64,000 bases of DNA from Caenorhabditis elegans (lineage: Eukaryota > Nematoda > Chromadorea > Rhabditida > Rhabditidae): contig NC_003280.10 in assembly GCF_000002985.6 (NCBI RefSeq), positions 8,924,501 to 8,988,500 on the forward strand. The letters run 5' to 3'. Every line of letters starts with the position of its first letter. Within the stretch, counting starts at the first letter, position 1. Made by a program: the position numbers and the translations under genes. Positions 26,001 through 39,842 of the stretch are shown piece after piece. A model generated the notes under the pieces. That model did not search any database. It worked only from the letters and a program-made list of their open reading frames with translations, and was not told where the DNA came from.

Positions 26001-29000
26001 GACACAAAAACCAACTATCGTATTCTTCCTATTAGGCTTACACCGATTGGCTCAACTTCGGAATCTCTTATCTCAGCTGCCTTTTGTTTTGAAAAAATTG
26101 TCAACTGGTAAAATAGTATATGTTTGGCTCTATATCATTTTTCAGTTAAACATAGATTAATACCTTCATAATAAACTGAGATGTGTGCGTTTAAAGTAAA
26201 CTACTGCGGTGTACATACGTCTAACAGAAAAAATACCATAACTTTTAATTTTACCTCATGTTAAGTGCAATTTGAACATAAGTATACTTAATTATGTTCC
26301 ATTTATGTTTGATGTTTACGATTTTTCAATAGTACTTTTTTAATGGAAATGTATCATAAACTTAGGACAATTACGTTTGGGTTGTCAGATTTTTAATGGT
26401 CAAATTACAGAAAGATGTTTGAAACCAGCCGTGTTTTGTTCTGTAATCAATGGCAGGATAGGGTGTATAAGGACAGAAATTGTATCAAAGCAAGATAATT
26501 ACGAATAACTAAATTCTGAAAGTGAACAACTTTCAGATCATGCTGGCAGAACCTCTAGAAACACGTGTGTTCTTGAAAGGTCATCAGGTTAGTTCATGCT
26601 TTTTCTAGATCTCGGATGCCAAGTTACTCTTACTGCAACACAATTTTCCAGCCTATTAAGCATGCCAATGAAACGTAAAAAGTCAAAAGAAATGCAATCG
26701 TAAAAAAGTTGAGCATGATGGTGTCAAAGAGAAAGAATAGTCAGAAGATGTTGGAATAATGGAAGGCTACTCGGTCGTCAATAATTAACCAGCAAACGCA
26801 GAGAGTTGTGCTCCCAGAATGAAAATTCCTTGACTAGCTTCTCGTTGTTTCTCTCTTGCTCTCGGATGAACCATTATTCATGCTCTTTGACTGCTTTGCA
26901 TATTAGCGGAAAATGAGAAGATGGGAGGCACAGGAAGGGTGACGTTCGATGTGATGAGTAAAGAATAACGGGGTGAAGGCGTCGAGGAATAATTAGTCAG
27001 GATAGGAAGAATGAAAGAGAGCTCTAATTTCAAAACTGATGAAGGATATGCGAAATGACATGAAAATAGGTTTCAGCAGGATCAATGACGTGATGGAGGT
27101 AGTACTCGAAATTGGAACTTCCATGCCTGCTTTCAAGGGTGGCTACGTCTACGCCGTGCCTGAACATGTACTCGCCGATAAAGCACACATTAAATTTGAC
27201 TTAAAAGTTGGAATACGGCAGGTAGGCTATGAACCGGAAGACGTGCCTGCCTACCATGGAAACGTTACTTGAAAGCTAAAGGGAAAATATTATCTGCACA
27301 AAAAATGTGATAAGATTTTAAATAAGGATTTGAAATGTTGTGCAGTTATAACAAATTATTTTTTCTAGATTTTCTACACAGAGCAAAAATTAGTTATTTC
27401 TGAAATTTAAGTTTGTTTTGAAAAAGTTAACCACAGTCGAATAAACTTCAAAGAAACTTCAAATTTGTGAAACATCAAAACAACAAAAATGCAGAGTGCA
27501 GGTTTGTTGAAAGTCAAACAAAATTGTAAAACCGTAACAAAGTAGTATATTAGAACAGTAAAATAAATTTGACAGGGGGTGTCTAAGTGGTTATAACAGT
27601 AACACACCTCATTCCGCGTCGCATTTATAATAATGGCTAAATGGTGTACAAGGCGCTGCTTCTTCTTCTTCTACACTCAATTAGTCACGCCCTTATATCT
27701 ACGTCTCTTTGTGTTTTTCACCTTTCGAGACTAAGTCACTTTTGTTGAGGAAGAAGCTGTAAACCGTAAGAGGATGAATAAGCAGGTAGAGACAGTCACC
27801 AAATGGTTGCAGAACGGCAGAACAATTTGACGAGTTGGAGTGTCTGGCAACAGACAAGTGATGGGCATGAGAACGGATTTAGGAGGAAAGCTTCAAATCT
27901 TTCAAAAATATTTTTGAAAATACCTACTTTGCTTTTCAAAAAAATAATTTATTACTCTAACTTTAAATTGATCACTATCATTCTAGGCGAGTTAAGCCTG
28001 CCTCGTAAAGTATGTTAGCGCTGGAAATCAAGGGTTTGCCAATTTGTTTTTGGAAAATGACAAGTTTGGCATTAGGTCGCTTTTAAATTGGAAGTTTTTC
28101 TATTTGAGTAGTATAAAACTTTCAAGAATCGGAAAAAAATCTCCCCAAAAAATGAAATTATAAAAAATCCGAGTGCCAATTTTTTGTTGGAAAAATCTGT
28201 TGACACTTTTCTTCTTCTTCGAACCGTGAGAAAATGTGTGGAAGTGCCATAATGAAGAGACATGCCTCAACTACAAATGGAAGAAGTCTCGGGAAATGAC
28301 CCCGCAAGGTCGGCAACGCCTTCTCAAACAACAATTATCTGGAGAGCGGAGAGACGAACTGGAAGTGAATTTTTTTTCGAGAAAAAGAACGACAGGAAAT
28401 GGGGTGAGTGAAGGAGAGAACATAATTACAGCTCTATTCGTATTATTTTTTGGAAATTGAGCAAACAATACGAGAAACGAAGAATTTGGTGAGTTGGTTT
28501 GAAATGTCAAAAACATTTGTGAACAAAAGATAATAAAGGTTCTCGATTCTTGGTAACCAAGGATAAGCCATGCAGTCTTACAATAAATCTAACGTAGACA
28601 AAGAGAAAAATAATATGAATTGAGAATTTTCTCATAAAGTAATGCATCGCAGGATTTATATTCACGAAAACAAAATTACTTTATACTTTTGAATTTTTCA
28701 GGAACAGATTTTAGGCTAGCTGATTATTTTTTTTACTTTTCGACAATTTTTTGAAATGTTTTGAATGTAAAATCTTAGGATTCGAATAGAGTTATACCGC
28801 AAGAAGCTAATAAATTATTAAAAAAGCATTTTAGATCAAAAATGAGATTTTAAAAATGTTTGAATAATTTTTATGGCGACAGGCAGAGTAGATATCATCT
28901 AATTCACTAACATATTCGGTATATGCTTACCCGTTTTTTTTTAGAATTTAGTTAAAAAGCTTTACCCAAGAAAAACTTTTTTGTAAGGACTTGCCAGGAA

Positions 29001-30650
29001 TTTGGGGAATTGAGCTTACAATGATATGATTGCCGCTTTAAAGATGAGCAAAACCTTCGTGAGACAATGTACACATATTGGTAAAAGTTGGGAAAGAAGT
29101 TGCCGAGAATTATCTAGTAAACATAGATAATGTGACTGAAAACTGTAGATATTTATACATTTCTACAGATTCATTTTTATTTTTTGTCATTTAAGCTATC
29201 TCACAACCATTACAGTTTGGTGACATGGCGCCTTTGAAGTTTTACGCGGAACACCATAAAAAGGAACAAAATAGTTTCACTTTTCGATGGAAAACCCATT
29301 TGACTATTATTTTTCGAACGTGTGAGGTATTAATCCGTCAGTGAATCTTCACAGGTATGCATGTACCACTGCGATGGGGGAAAAGTGGCGAAAAGTTGCA
29401 TAATCGGATTTAAATGGTAGATACCATCATTTGATTCGGAAGCCTCAAAAAAGTGGGTGATCGTATCGGAATTGGAAGAGAAAAGAGGGAAAAGAAGCAC
29501 GAAAGAACTACACTTAAGGGGCGGTGTCTCTAAAAACGATTGTGTACTTGAAAAAAGAAAATATGAGATTGTTGTGTTAGGAGACATTCAGTGAAAGTCG
29601 GGGTAAAAGAGGCGCTGCTAGAAATGGAAAAGAGGTGAATAAAATGATCATGGATAAGTGAAGATATCGAAAGCTGATTTATTGTTTTTTTTTCAATTTA
29701 TGTATACAAATTTTTCGTATGTACTTTTAAAGTTATGAACCAGTAATTTCTTGATATACAGTTGAAAAACTATCAATTTCAGAGGCGATGTATTTTCTTG
29801 AACGCATAGCTTTTCTAATCCAATTTTTTGCAGTTATGGTCAGTATTCTTGTAGAAAGTATTACTATTCTATGACCTCAATAAAAAAATTTAACAAAAGT
29901 TTACTGCAAAATTTTAAAATGTTTTTTATTAAGAACTAGATGGTACGAATTCAAAAAAGCAAAATTTCTCGTCTCGAATTATTATGAAGAATGTTCTGAT
30001 ATCTAATGTTTTCCAAGAGGTGCTGCGTATTTAAGTTTATGTTATGAGCTTCTGTTATGAGCTTCTGAATGGCTCAAACAGCTGTACTCATTTTCCGTAT
30101 AATGGATCCATTGTAACATTGTAAGAAATCGAAATGTTAAATTTTTGAATGAGAATGTTGAAAAGATGCCATAATTTTGTAACCAAGTGAAAGATCTGTT
30201 TGGAAACTGTTCCCACCGCTCAATTAGTGCAAAATGTTGAAATGTCATAGTTGTCAACCGAAAATAATTATTTTTTCTACGAGTTTCATATTTTGATTGC
30301 GTTTCAGTCAAACATTCTAGATGATCTCAACGTAACCTACATCTAAATGTCCTAGTTTCTTCAAAATTCTACAGTAAACTATTCCACGTAACAACGAATT
30401 CAAAAAAGATACCAGACGATGATGGAATTGAGAGGAAACGATGCAAACAATAGGCGGAAGAAGGAACAACTGACGTTCGTTCGTTCAGATTTACGCATGT
30501 TTGAGCGGATTTCAAACGACGCCTGACAGAAAAGAACTGTAATGGTCAAAGTAGAATGTGTTTTGCGAGTGTTGCAAGAAGTAGGAGACCACCGCATACT
30601 GATTGCGGTGTGTTCGTTGGAAACCAGTTAGTTAAGAAGTGACGTCCCGC

Positions 30651-30669
30651 ATAATAATAATAATAATAA
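30651..30669. repeat. ATA trinucleotide microsatellite
   Basis: Six uninterrupted ATA units in gene-poor DNA. Confidence 0.85.
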
Positions 30670-32009
30670 CAGAAGGAATGAGGGAAACGGCGGTGTTTTG
30701 AAAAGATTATAGAAATATACTCTTACTAATCAGTCAAATACTACGCAACCATTTATATCCGAATACACTATAAACAAATACCGTCATAATTTAGATGCCG
30801 TTATCACAAATATTCAGTGGAATACGGGGGAATATGAACGAAATGTACAGAGAAAAAGGACCCAGGATGGCTAAAGCAGACACCAGACAAAAATGAAAAC
30901 AAAGGGGAATGATATTATATCGGGAGTACTGTAGATGTTGTCGATCGACGAAGGAATGAAGTGAACAGAGATGTCATGAAGAATAAGCCACGTTCACCGC
31001 CGGGAACATACGAGAGCACGTACCTGGAAAATATTATATTAAAAACTGGTTTTTACACCTAATCACGCTATTCTCAATTTTTGCATGTTTCATTTTGAAA
31101 GTAAAGAATCTTGAATTTCAAATTGTGGAACACGTGCTCTCTGGTCACACAATATTCTTTGAACTAGTTTAACACTTTTGAAGTTAAAAAACTTGTATTA
31201 ATGCTAATGGATACTTTATTTTTGAGCTATCAATTGAGCTCCCATTCACTTGTTCAGTCCAATCGGAACTTGTCGATCAAAGTGCAAAACACAATGTGAC
31301 TCCTTCAATCACCTGTTGTGATCATTGAGGTTATATCAATTTCCTTCCCATCCCGAGAGCCAATTTCCGTGTGTTTCATTCAACTTTTAAATCTTCTCCC
31401 CAACGTCATATGTTGTCCCCCTAACGAATCTGGTTACCATATTCTCATCATTAGAGACTCATCAAAGTTCGTTTTCATTCACAAAATTTGGAAATTCGAT
31501 GCGAGTGAGCCGATAGACAGCACTTTTCTATCAAATCGTATGAAAAAGTCTGGGAGATTCCTGCAGATTCAAACTACACGCGTTTGCATGCATGTATTCT
31601 TTTCCAGTAAATTGTTTTCTGCCAAAAAAAAACGAGAAAATGCGGTCAAGAGTATTCGCGCCCACTGAAAAAAGGAAAAGTCGTCTATCAATCAGTTTTG
31701 CACAGTGGGTGGAGAAGGCTTAACGGACCACTGGGGATTTCATATAATTCTTGTTGCGGTTTGTTTCTGGAAACGGAGAGAGAAAAAATGGGTGGCTCTC
31801 TGGAATATTTCTACCCACGAGGACAATAAAAAGAAAAATGTGCAAATAAAGTTTTGTCTATATACTACAATATGTTCTTCAAACTTGTAAGTGGCAAGTA
31901 CATTTATTTTTAGATCTTTGCTAGCTTGGCCTAAAAATTATTAACTTTGATAAGAAGTTGGCAAAATTTTAATCAAAATTCAGCTAATTTGGACGCAGCC
32001 TAAATCACG

Positions 32010-32072
32010 TCTTGCCCAAGTTTTGCCAACTTTTGGTCCAAACTAATATTTTCGGGCCAAACTTGGGCAAGA
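32010..32072. repeat. Perfect 14-bp inverted repeat
   Basis: TCTTGCCCAAGTTT at 32010-32023 pairs exactly with AAACTTGGGCAAGA at 32059-32072, leaving a 35-base loop that itself contains GCCAACTTTTGGTCC. It is probably a small foldback element. Confidence 0.7.
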
Positions 32073-34750
32073 AGACAAATTCCTAGAGATCTTTTCTCCT
32101 ATTGATTTCTCCGCTAAAACGGGGCGATTGATGAGTTGATCTAGAGCCACCGTAGGTATCTACGCTTAATTTTGATAGATTTGGTTCGCTATTAAAATGA
32201 CATATTCTTTTTGGTTTGTTTGAACTCTCAATTGTCAAAAGCTAACCTCAATACTTCACGTCACTTACTCAATTTTTGTCTAGACCCTGTTAAGTATTCA
32301 TGTTTTCGTGAAAACTCACTTCGTTCTCTCTGCTAAATTCAAACATTTGCAACGATGGAAATGCTAGTCTAAATTGAACCTAATTTTGGTGCAAATTTGC
32401 TCAAAAACTGCATCTTTGATGAAGCAACGTTTACCAAGTGATCATGTTCAACTTGAGAAAAGCATTCAGAATCATGAATTACGAGGTTTAACGTGATTCT
32501 GATTCATTTTTTGAAGCAAACAACCGTTTGCTGCGATCTTGGCTCTCGATAAATTCAATTTACTGGTTGGTTCGAAAAGCTCGCCCGAAAATTAATTAAA
32601 TTTATTTCTCCTATTCTCCCCCATTTTCTCCATTTTTGCTCCTATTTTCTCGGTTAATTATGCGTGTCCCGGAACAAAAAAAAAGAAATAGAACTGACCA
32701 TACGAGTGTGAAGCCTTGGAAAATGGCAGCGATCAGTGTGAAGATGGTGCTCTTGAGCTGTAAATTGGTAGTTTTAAATGCGAATTCTATATATCATCAT
32801 GTGTTTTTTTCGTATTCATCCACCCTCAACTACTCAAGTAAAAACATTCATATTTTCGTAATGAGTATGCACATATCAAATTGAATTTATTTTTGATGAA
32901 AAGTCGTCTCGACGGATTGTGAATCGCGCACATATTCACTATTATCTCACGTGCATTATATTTGCAATGGGAGGTCAAAACATATTAACTTTTAGTCTTT
33001 TCTTCAAAGATATTCTGAATAATTTAAGAGAAATAGTAATTAGAGGGGATGAGTGTGCTAATCTAGGCAGACTTGTCAGTTCTAAACTATAATTCAGTTT
33101 CAATGGACTATGTATTTTTCTGTAACTATCAATTCTTAAGCTACATCCTTTTTTTCAGCATTTGTCCCACTCAAAAAGTTCCAACTTTTATCCCAAAATA
33201 ACCAGTTTCGTGACCTCAAGATTCTCATCTTCACATCATCACAATATACATTCGCACCCCATTCCATTCCATTCCAACTCGATTTCATGTCTTTGTGGCG
33301 GCACAACAACAAAAAAGCAATGACAAAGTAAAAAAAAGAAGTCGACAGGTTCCCGGAAAACGAATCTCATTCGATTAGGCGGGTCGGGAGAGTTCTCACT
33401 CTCTTTAAAGTACTTAGAAGCTCTTGTTTTCTGCATTTTTCCTGTTTTTTTTTTCATTCGAATTCACTCGAAACTCATGTTTTCTCAGTGTGCAATGTGG
33501 AAATCATATCTCTTTCTGACCTCATTAGTTTCGTCACATACTTAAACCCACATTCCATTTTTCGTTTAGGAGCAAGAAGTGCCGTTCAGCCCATTACAGT
33601 AATCCTCGCATCATTTCTCTAAATTCATCTAAATATAGAAAGAATAAGAGAGTAAGACATCCAATAACCTAATTAGTTGGTTCGGAGTCTTGGCGACCGA
33701 CCGCCTATTACTTGCTCAATGTGCACAAATAGGTTCTAGCTCTATTTCTCTTTCTCTATGTTTTTCAAGATCCTCAACAAAAAGGCGCAAGACGTCGAAA
33801 AACACGTGTAATTTTTCATATGTATAAGAAAATTCGGTGGTAGTTGTGTCAAAACACCAATTTCCTTCAAATTTCGCCCAATTTTTTTCTCACTGCCAGT
33901 TTATTATATTCGTTCATAAATTTTATTCTAGTTGGTGTGCGCACGCTTATGTGTATGTGAGGCAGCTACCAGAAATAAGGGAACAGAAAAGCCGCTTAGA
34001 AAAAGAATAAAGATGGAAAAGAACATTGGTGGTGTACGTTTAATCGAATCATATCAAGAAACGACGGCTCCCAGTTCCAGTCATTTTTATTTGATTTTTT
34101 GAGATACAGAATTGTTTCTGCGAATATTGAGAAGAATCAACTTATACAACTATTTCTGCGACAAGTTTTCGAGCAAAATCAAATCAAGTAATTTTTGTTA
34201 CTAGAACAGTTGATCAAACGTTTCGTAGTAAATTTATTAATCATGAGCAGGAAGAGCACATGGCGACCAGATGACCTGGAATTTGAGATTAATATCTGTG
34301 AATGCAGATTTTGTGGGATTTACTCCGGCTTTTCAAACTCTCATAGTCAGATATTCCGGTCAATAACTTTTCAATTTTCAGTCGCATATCAAATTTTAAT
34401 CTTTTGATTCGAACTTTTTTCGCTGTTCCCCAGTTTCATATTTTTCCGTAGTCTCTTGGGAAATTGGTGTTCTTCTTGGAATTCTGAGTTCTGAAGTTTC
34501 TTGACCAACTTCTTCCAAGCTATTTTTCAAAATTTATGCCAGGCACTTATGCATTGCGGTATTTATAAGTAGATAGCTGAAACCAACCAAAAAATCTCCG
34601 AAAATAGAGGAAGTAGGAAGTAATCGGAAGTTGCGAAACAGCACGCGACGCTTCCTATTTCGGAGACCCTAAGCCCGATCTTTTCTTTCCTCCTGTTAAA
34701 TTCTAATGAATTTGAACAAACTTCATGATACATACACCGGAAGACGACAC

Positions 34751-34764
34751 GGGTCAGCTGACCC
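34751..34764. promoter_or_regulatory. Palindrome GGGTCAGCTGACCC
   Basis: This is a perfect 14-bp palindrome centred on the E-box CAGCTG, about 1.5 kb upstream of cal-2. E-boxes of this form are bound by bHLH factors; the flanking GGGTCA/TGACCC also forms an everted nuclear-receptor-like half-site pair. Function is not shown. Confidence 0.4.
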
Positions 34765-36233
34765 CCTTTGAAATTCCGATTGTTGCCCGCGGGAACCAAA
34801 TGGTCTGTCTTCTCTATCTCTTGATTTGAAAAAAAGGTGAAAAGCAAGGTTGTGTCATGTTATCCGAGACAAAACGGCTTTCTAAAATTATCAGTCTCAT
34901 TGACGGATATCTGGGAACATGATGACAACAACTTGTCTATCCATGTGCACGTGATCTTTTACCCTCTGAGAAAGTAACCTAGGTCATCCCTAATGTTTCT
35001 CCCCGGAAACTTCTATCCGTTGGTAGGCACCAAAACTCAATTCCAACCAAAACTATTAGAGTACCTGTCATCAGGCAGACTCACTCTTTGGCTCATTCGG
35101 ATACCAAGCTTCCTCTGTAGTTCCGGAGTTCAGAGCTCCTCGATTATTCATGATGACGTGACTTTCACTTTTCAAGAGTCTAAATCAGTTGACAATGCAG
35201 CCAAAAGCTTCTCATTCATCAACTCCAAACATCGCTTCTCATAAATGAATTCAACATGTCGATACATCTTTGCAAAAAGGGTATCACGCGACTTTTCACC
35301 CATTTTAGGGTATCTTACTATATTTACTTGTTTACTCCGTGATCTACACGAACTTTTTTCTTTCAATTAATGTGAATTTCCGCTCCTGGTCTTTGCCCTG
35401 TCACAACACAACCACCAAAAACAAAAAAGCCACGCCCCTTTTCATGTGGTCGGAAAGAAGTTTTCTCATGCTCCGCCCATTCTACTCACTCCGTCGCCAT
35501 GTGCTCCAGAGAGAAAAGAGAAGACGTTACATGATGTATCCGTTCCGTGACCACTCCGTCTTCTATATGAGCTCTTAGAATGCGTTCGGTTGTTGGTGAA
35601 GCTGCTGAGCCACCGGAAAGTCAGACATCAGAGCTCGAGGCGGTACAGCACAGACTGGCTTGTTTGCCACTTTCCTCACTCATTTCTTTTTATTTCTACT
35701 TTTTTTTTCTTTCCTGTTTGTATATTCAAATGTAATGCATTTTTGAAGATACTTGTCTAGTAGCATGTCTCTTTTTTTGAAGAGGATCATTTTATTTCAA
35801 TCTGTTCTCAAGTAGGGTCAAGATTTTTGAGCTAGCTATATGCTCATTTCGGGAGCTATTTTTGACTCAGTTTCAATTACTCAATTCAGCAACTTCATTA
35901 TCTGTCAATTATATGTTCAACTCATCCATCAATGTTTTTCCTGGTGGTTGCTCCTCCTAATAAGCTTCAGACCCATCTTTAGATGGTTTGAGCGTCGTTG
36001 CAGGGCATCCTATCATCTCCTCCTATTCACTAAATGATGTCAAGCACTTGTCATAAACCCGTCCGCAAATAGCTCTTTTTGCGTTTTTCGTTTCGGTTTT
36101 TTTTTGCATTCTCACCCGAGAAACTGCCGTTTTGAGACCATTCCCCCATAGGCTCGCTGATATTTCTCAACAAACTTGTCCTTGGTCTCAAGACTTATCT
36201 GGTTCTATTTCAGCTCACACTCATATCTCAAAA

Positions 36234-36849
36234 ATGAGCAACGATCCTCGCCGTGTGTCACTTTTCAATCGTTGGGCTTCAAAGCAAACCAACGAGCCAG
36301 TCTCGGGCTTTGATGGGCTAAACGAGGAGGAGATTATGGAGTACAAAGCAGCTTTCAGGCTTTTCGACAAGGTATTAATTTTCATTTGGCATTTCTAGTT
36401 AATCTATAAGATAATTTTCAGGATGGAAATGGCTCGATATCATCAAAAGAACTAGGGGTTGCAATGCGTTCTTTGGGCCAAAATCCAACTGAGCAGGAGC
36501 TTCTTGATATGGTCAATGAGGTAGATATCGATGGAAGTGGAACAATAGATTTTGGAGAATTTTGTCAAATGATGAAAAGAATGAACAAAGAAAATGACAG
36601 TGAGATGATTCGAGAAGCATTTCGAGTTTTTGATAGAGATGGAAATGGATTCATTACTGCTGATGAGTTCCGTTATTTTATGACTCATATGGGTGATCAA
36701 TTCAGTGACCAAGAAGTTGATGAAATTATTGCAGAGATCGATATTGATGGTGACGGACAGGTAGGAAATATAAATTTGTTCCTAAACTTGGATTATCTAA
36801 GTATTTACAGATCGATTATGAAGAATTCGCCTCCACATTCTCCGCTTAA
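36234..36849 (+). CDS. cal-2: Calmodulin-like EF-hand protein
   Basis: Three exons (36234-36371, 36422-36760, 36811-36849) encode 171 aa, longer than calmodulin (149) by an N-terminal extension ([28 protein letters not shown]). Four EF-hand calcium loops are complete: from Asp45 ([12 protein letters not shown]), Asp81 ([12 protein letters not shown]), Asp117 ([12 protein letters not shown]) and Asp153 (DIDGDGQIDYEE), each with Asp or Asn at ligand positions 1, 3 and 5, and Glu at 12. It should therefore bind four calcium ions and act as a cytosolic calcium sensor. Length, extension and position match cal-2 (C18E9.1) as I remember it. The frame is also open upstream (ATG at 36132), but a CTATTTCAG acceptor ending at 36213 favours trans-splicing just before the chosen ATG. 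Confidence 0.94.
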
Positions 36850-39842
36850 AATATTAAAGAATCCAAAAATAACTATTCATGTACAGTCAAAACATTTCTC
36901 ATCGGGTCGCGATTTTACTTTTGAATCAACAATTCCACCGAATCTCTCGCTTTGTCTGAATGACTATATATTTGTTTTCATACTTTTAAAGAAGCTTAAT
37001 GCTCAAGCTTATTGTATCTACAGCTTTAGATTTTTCAATGATTGCGACATCATAAAGTGATTTTAGTAATTGTGATATCCAACTCTCTAACAATCGAATC
37101 AGAGATACGTGACAAGAAGGTCCGAGCTATCAATCAAGAGACGCACATTCCAACGGAGCTTACTCGCTCTCATCCCTTCCAATCTGCTTGTGTTACAATG
37201 ATTTGGCAGCGAGAAGGATGAGACCGTTAAAAAACAAAACAAGTTCCGCTTGTATAGCTTACCCAAAGGGATGAATAGAGTGTTGCAAACAATGCTGACA
37301 GATAGGATACAGTAACCAGACGTCGTTGTGGTGATGCCATATGTGTCAGATATGATTTTGGTCCAAGTAGAAATGCAAAACTGAAATTGAAACTAATCAA
37401 TTTGTTTTGATATTTGATATTGGGTCTCGCCACGGTGTCAACAGGTTACTGTAACTCGTGCCTATTATAATTTTCAAATTAACACCATAGTTGCCGATAA
37501 GAGTCACAGTAACTCACGGTCAGCGTGGTAAGATCCATGTGTGTAAGTTATGAGGAACATTATCGTCTTTAGACATCTACGTAATTAAAATTTAAAATGG
37601 AAACTTTAAACTTTCAGCTTCAAAAATTTCAAATCTAGATATCAATTTTCTACCAATAACTTGAAATACACACCTCAAAAGCAAGAGCAAAGATCCAAGA
37701 GTGTTGAGTCCGGCAAACTTTCTAGTCGATACCAATATTACAGGAATCAGTACAGCAGCCTGAAACAATTCTCACATTTTCTTATATTTTTTCTCCGTCA
37801 TTTATGTATGTACTCGAGTCAAGTCTTTTGGTCTCGAATGACATGGCACAGAGCAAGACAAAAAAAACGAGACCGATAACGGCTCCTAGAGGACAGCCGC
37901 CTTCTCTCATAAAGTGAGGGTGGTGAGGTGATATAGTGTGTAGTATAGAGAGAAATAAACATTTAGTTAATGGGATCCACATTTTCAGGGTAAAATGTGT
38001 TGGAGACATTCAACAAATGGCTCGGAGAAATGTTTCGAATTGTGGGAAAAAAACTGGAGGAAAATTGAGAAAAAAAGAGGGAAAACTGACAGTAGAAAAA
38101 CAGAATATTGCTCCAATAATGCACATGAAAAATGCAATAATTCTTTGAGTTCGAGTCATTCCAAACATACTTTCATCTTGAGTTGACGGCGAAAACCATC
38201 CGGAACTCTTTCTGAAACTTGATTAAAATGTTTTAAACATATGAGAAAATTTGAATAATGGTGTACTGAATCGAGGAATTGTAGTATTGATATTACTGTG
38301 ATAAATTTTTGATTAACTTAACCAATTATCCAAAAACAAAATATAAATTTCAATCTAATTGAGTTGAATTTTGCAACGGATATCTTTGGCATTTTTTTAT
38401 GAATGAATACTTTAAAAATTAATACATGGAAAATTTAACAAAATATATTTTCAGATTTTTTTTTGTTTACTTTAAAAAATTACGATTTTTCGAAAACAAT
38501 TTAGTCATAGTTTTGGCTCAATACCAATTTAATTTGGTTTTTTTTAGAAGTAAGAAGCATTTCGCATGTTTGGAAATTTTAAATGTTCTAAAAAAATATT
38601 CAGAACATTAAATAAGAAGTAAGATTCGTAAAAAATCCTTTTTTTGGTTGACTTCGATAATTATAAGTTTCTAAAGCTGAGTAATATCCAATTTTTGACT
38701 GTAAATTTTAAAGATATCCTTTTTTGAAATGCAATGATATTTTGTCGTTTTAACACAAAAAGAGTGATAATATTTCCCGGGCTTGCAATTTTGCGCAAAG
38801 AATACGGTGTCCGGTCTCGACACAACTAATTTAATTAAATTCAAATAGGTGCGCGCCTTTAAAGAGTACTGTAATTTCAAACTTTCGTTAATGTGAAATT
38901 TTCGTCGATTTTTTATAGCTTATTCATATTTTAATTTTTTAAATAAGTATATTTTTACCGAAAAACTATGTAAAGTCGATGAAAATTCAGCGGCAACGAA
39001 ATTTTTAAACTACAGTACTTTTTAAAGGCTCACATCTATTTTTGTTTTCCAAAAAAACGGCGTGTCGATACCGGCTACCGTATTTTTGTCGCGAAAATCG
39101 TAAAATTTCGCTGATAAGTGAACATAGCTTTTGGAAATATTTTTAAAACTTTTTTCGAACTGCCAAAAAAGCGTTGAAAGTTTTTGAGTAATCTTATTAT
39201 GAAATTTAAGTAATTCAAAACCATTTTGAGTCTATTAAAACGAAAACAATTTTATCCGTTTCTCATCAGTTAAAAATTGAAATATATAATATTTAATTGA
39301 TATTTGCCTACTTAGGAGTATTTAATTCAAAGAAATCAAGATTTTCAGTTTATTTTTTTTTGTTTTTCTGAACAAAACATACCGATTTCTGGAAGCTGGC
39401 AATTGTCCATCTCCAGAATCATCTCCAACTAATAACTGCTGACTATCGGTTGTTTCGCTTCGGGAAAGTAGGGAAAATCCTCTGAAACTTCAAACTTTAT
39501 ACATTTCTTCTAAGTGAAATTTGTTACCCAATAGACGTTGGAAGCTTGTTGCGAAGTGAATCAAATGAAGAAAATGAAGCTGAACTGCTGATACCACTTC
39601 CTTTCTTCTTCTGATCATTTATGAACTGCTCTAGAGCAGACATGCCCTTTAAATTGTTGTTGTAAAACATTTATTGACATCGTTATCATAGAAACCTTTC
39701 TGGCAGAATACCAATTTTCAACGAGGGTGAATTGCGATTTTAAAAATGAATGATTTATTGGAGTTTAAGAAACTACATACACAAAAAGAAAACTTTTAAA
39801 CTAAAAAAAAAGAAATCGGCTCGAGATTTGAAACAGATAATT
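36850..39842. other. Intergenic region with dispersed repeats
   Basis: About 3 kb between cal-2 and the NDUFB3-like gene. The first part is the cal-2 3' region. At 37430-37450 there is GGTCTCGCCACGGTG, a repeat fragment, and 38812-39085 holds a foldback pair of the same repeat class. The rest is AT-rich. No coding exon can be supported. Confidence 0.55.
38812..39085. repeat. Inverted pair of a dispersed repeat
   Basis: The left copy (38812-38880) reads CCGGTCTCGACACAACTAAT ... TGCGCGCCTTTAAAGAGTAC TGTAATTT. The right copy is its degenerate reverse complement (39010-39085: CTACAGTACTTTTTAAAGG ... GTGTCGATACCGG). The two face each other around about 130 bp of AT-rich sequence, which also pairs in part (TTTTCGTCGATTT against AGTCGATGAAAATTC). 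The unit could fold back as RNA or extrude as a cruciform. Confidence 0.65.

Larger units (their letters stand above)
23085..36233. other. 13-kb gene-poor region
   Basis: No exon chain with coding composition can be built on either strand. All open frames are below about 125 codons and read as low-complexity Phe/Ser/Lys-rich translation. Visible items: a 10-bp inverted repeat (GACACTCCCA / TGGGAGTGTC) at 25378-25418, an ATA/AAT microsatellite at 30651-30669, a 14-bp inverted repeat at 32010-32072 and a 14-bp palindrome at 34751-34764. The last kilobase (35390-35580) is richer in GC, with CCACGCCCC and CTCCGCCCA boxes, and probably belongs to the cal-2 promoter. It may also hold non-coding RNAs that cannot be seen from sequence. 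Confidence 0.5.

Noticed and set aside
27039-27272. 77-codon open frame with GC-rich middle
   Set aside because: The GC-rich part consists of GTGCCTGCCTACC-like words common in worm intergenic repeats; no exon context.
31318-31668. 116-codon open frame in the gene-poor interval
   Set aside because: Low-complexity, no splice partners, no domain.
36132-36233. N-terminal extension of cal-2 from the ATG at 36132
   Set aside because: A strong acceptor ends at 36213, so the mature mRNA probably starts after this ATG.
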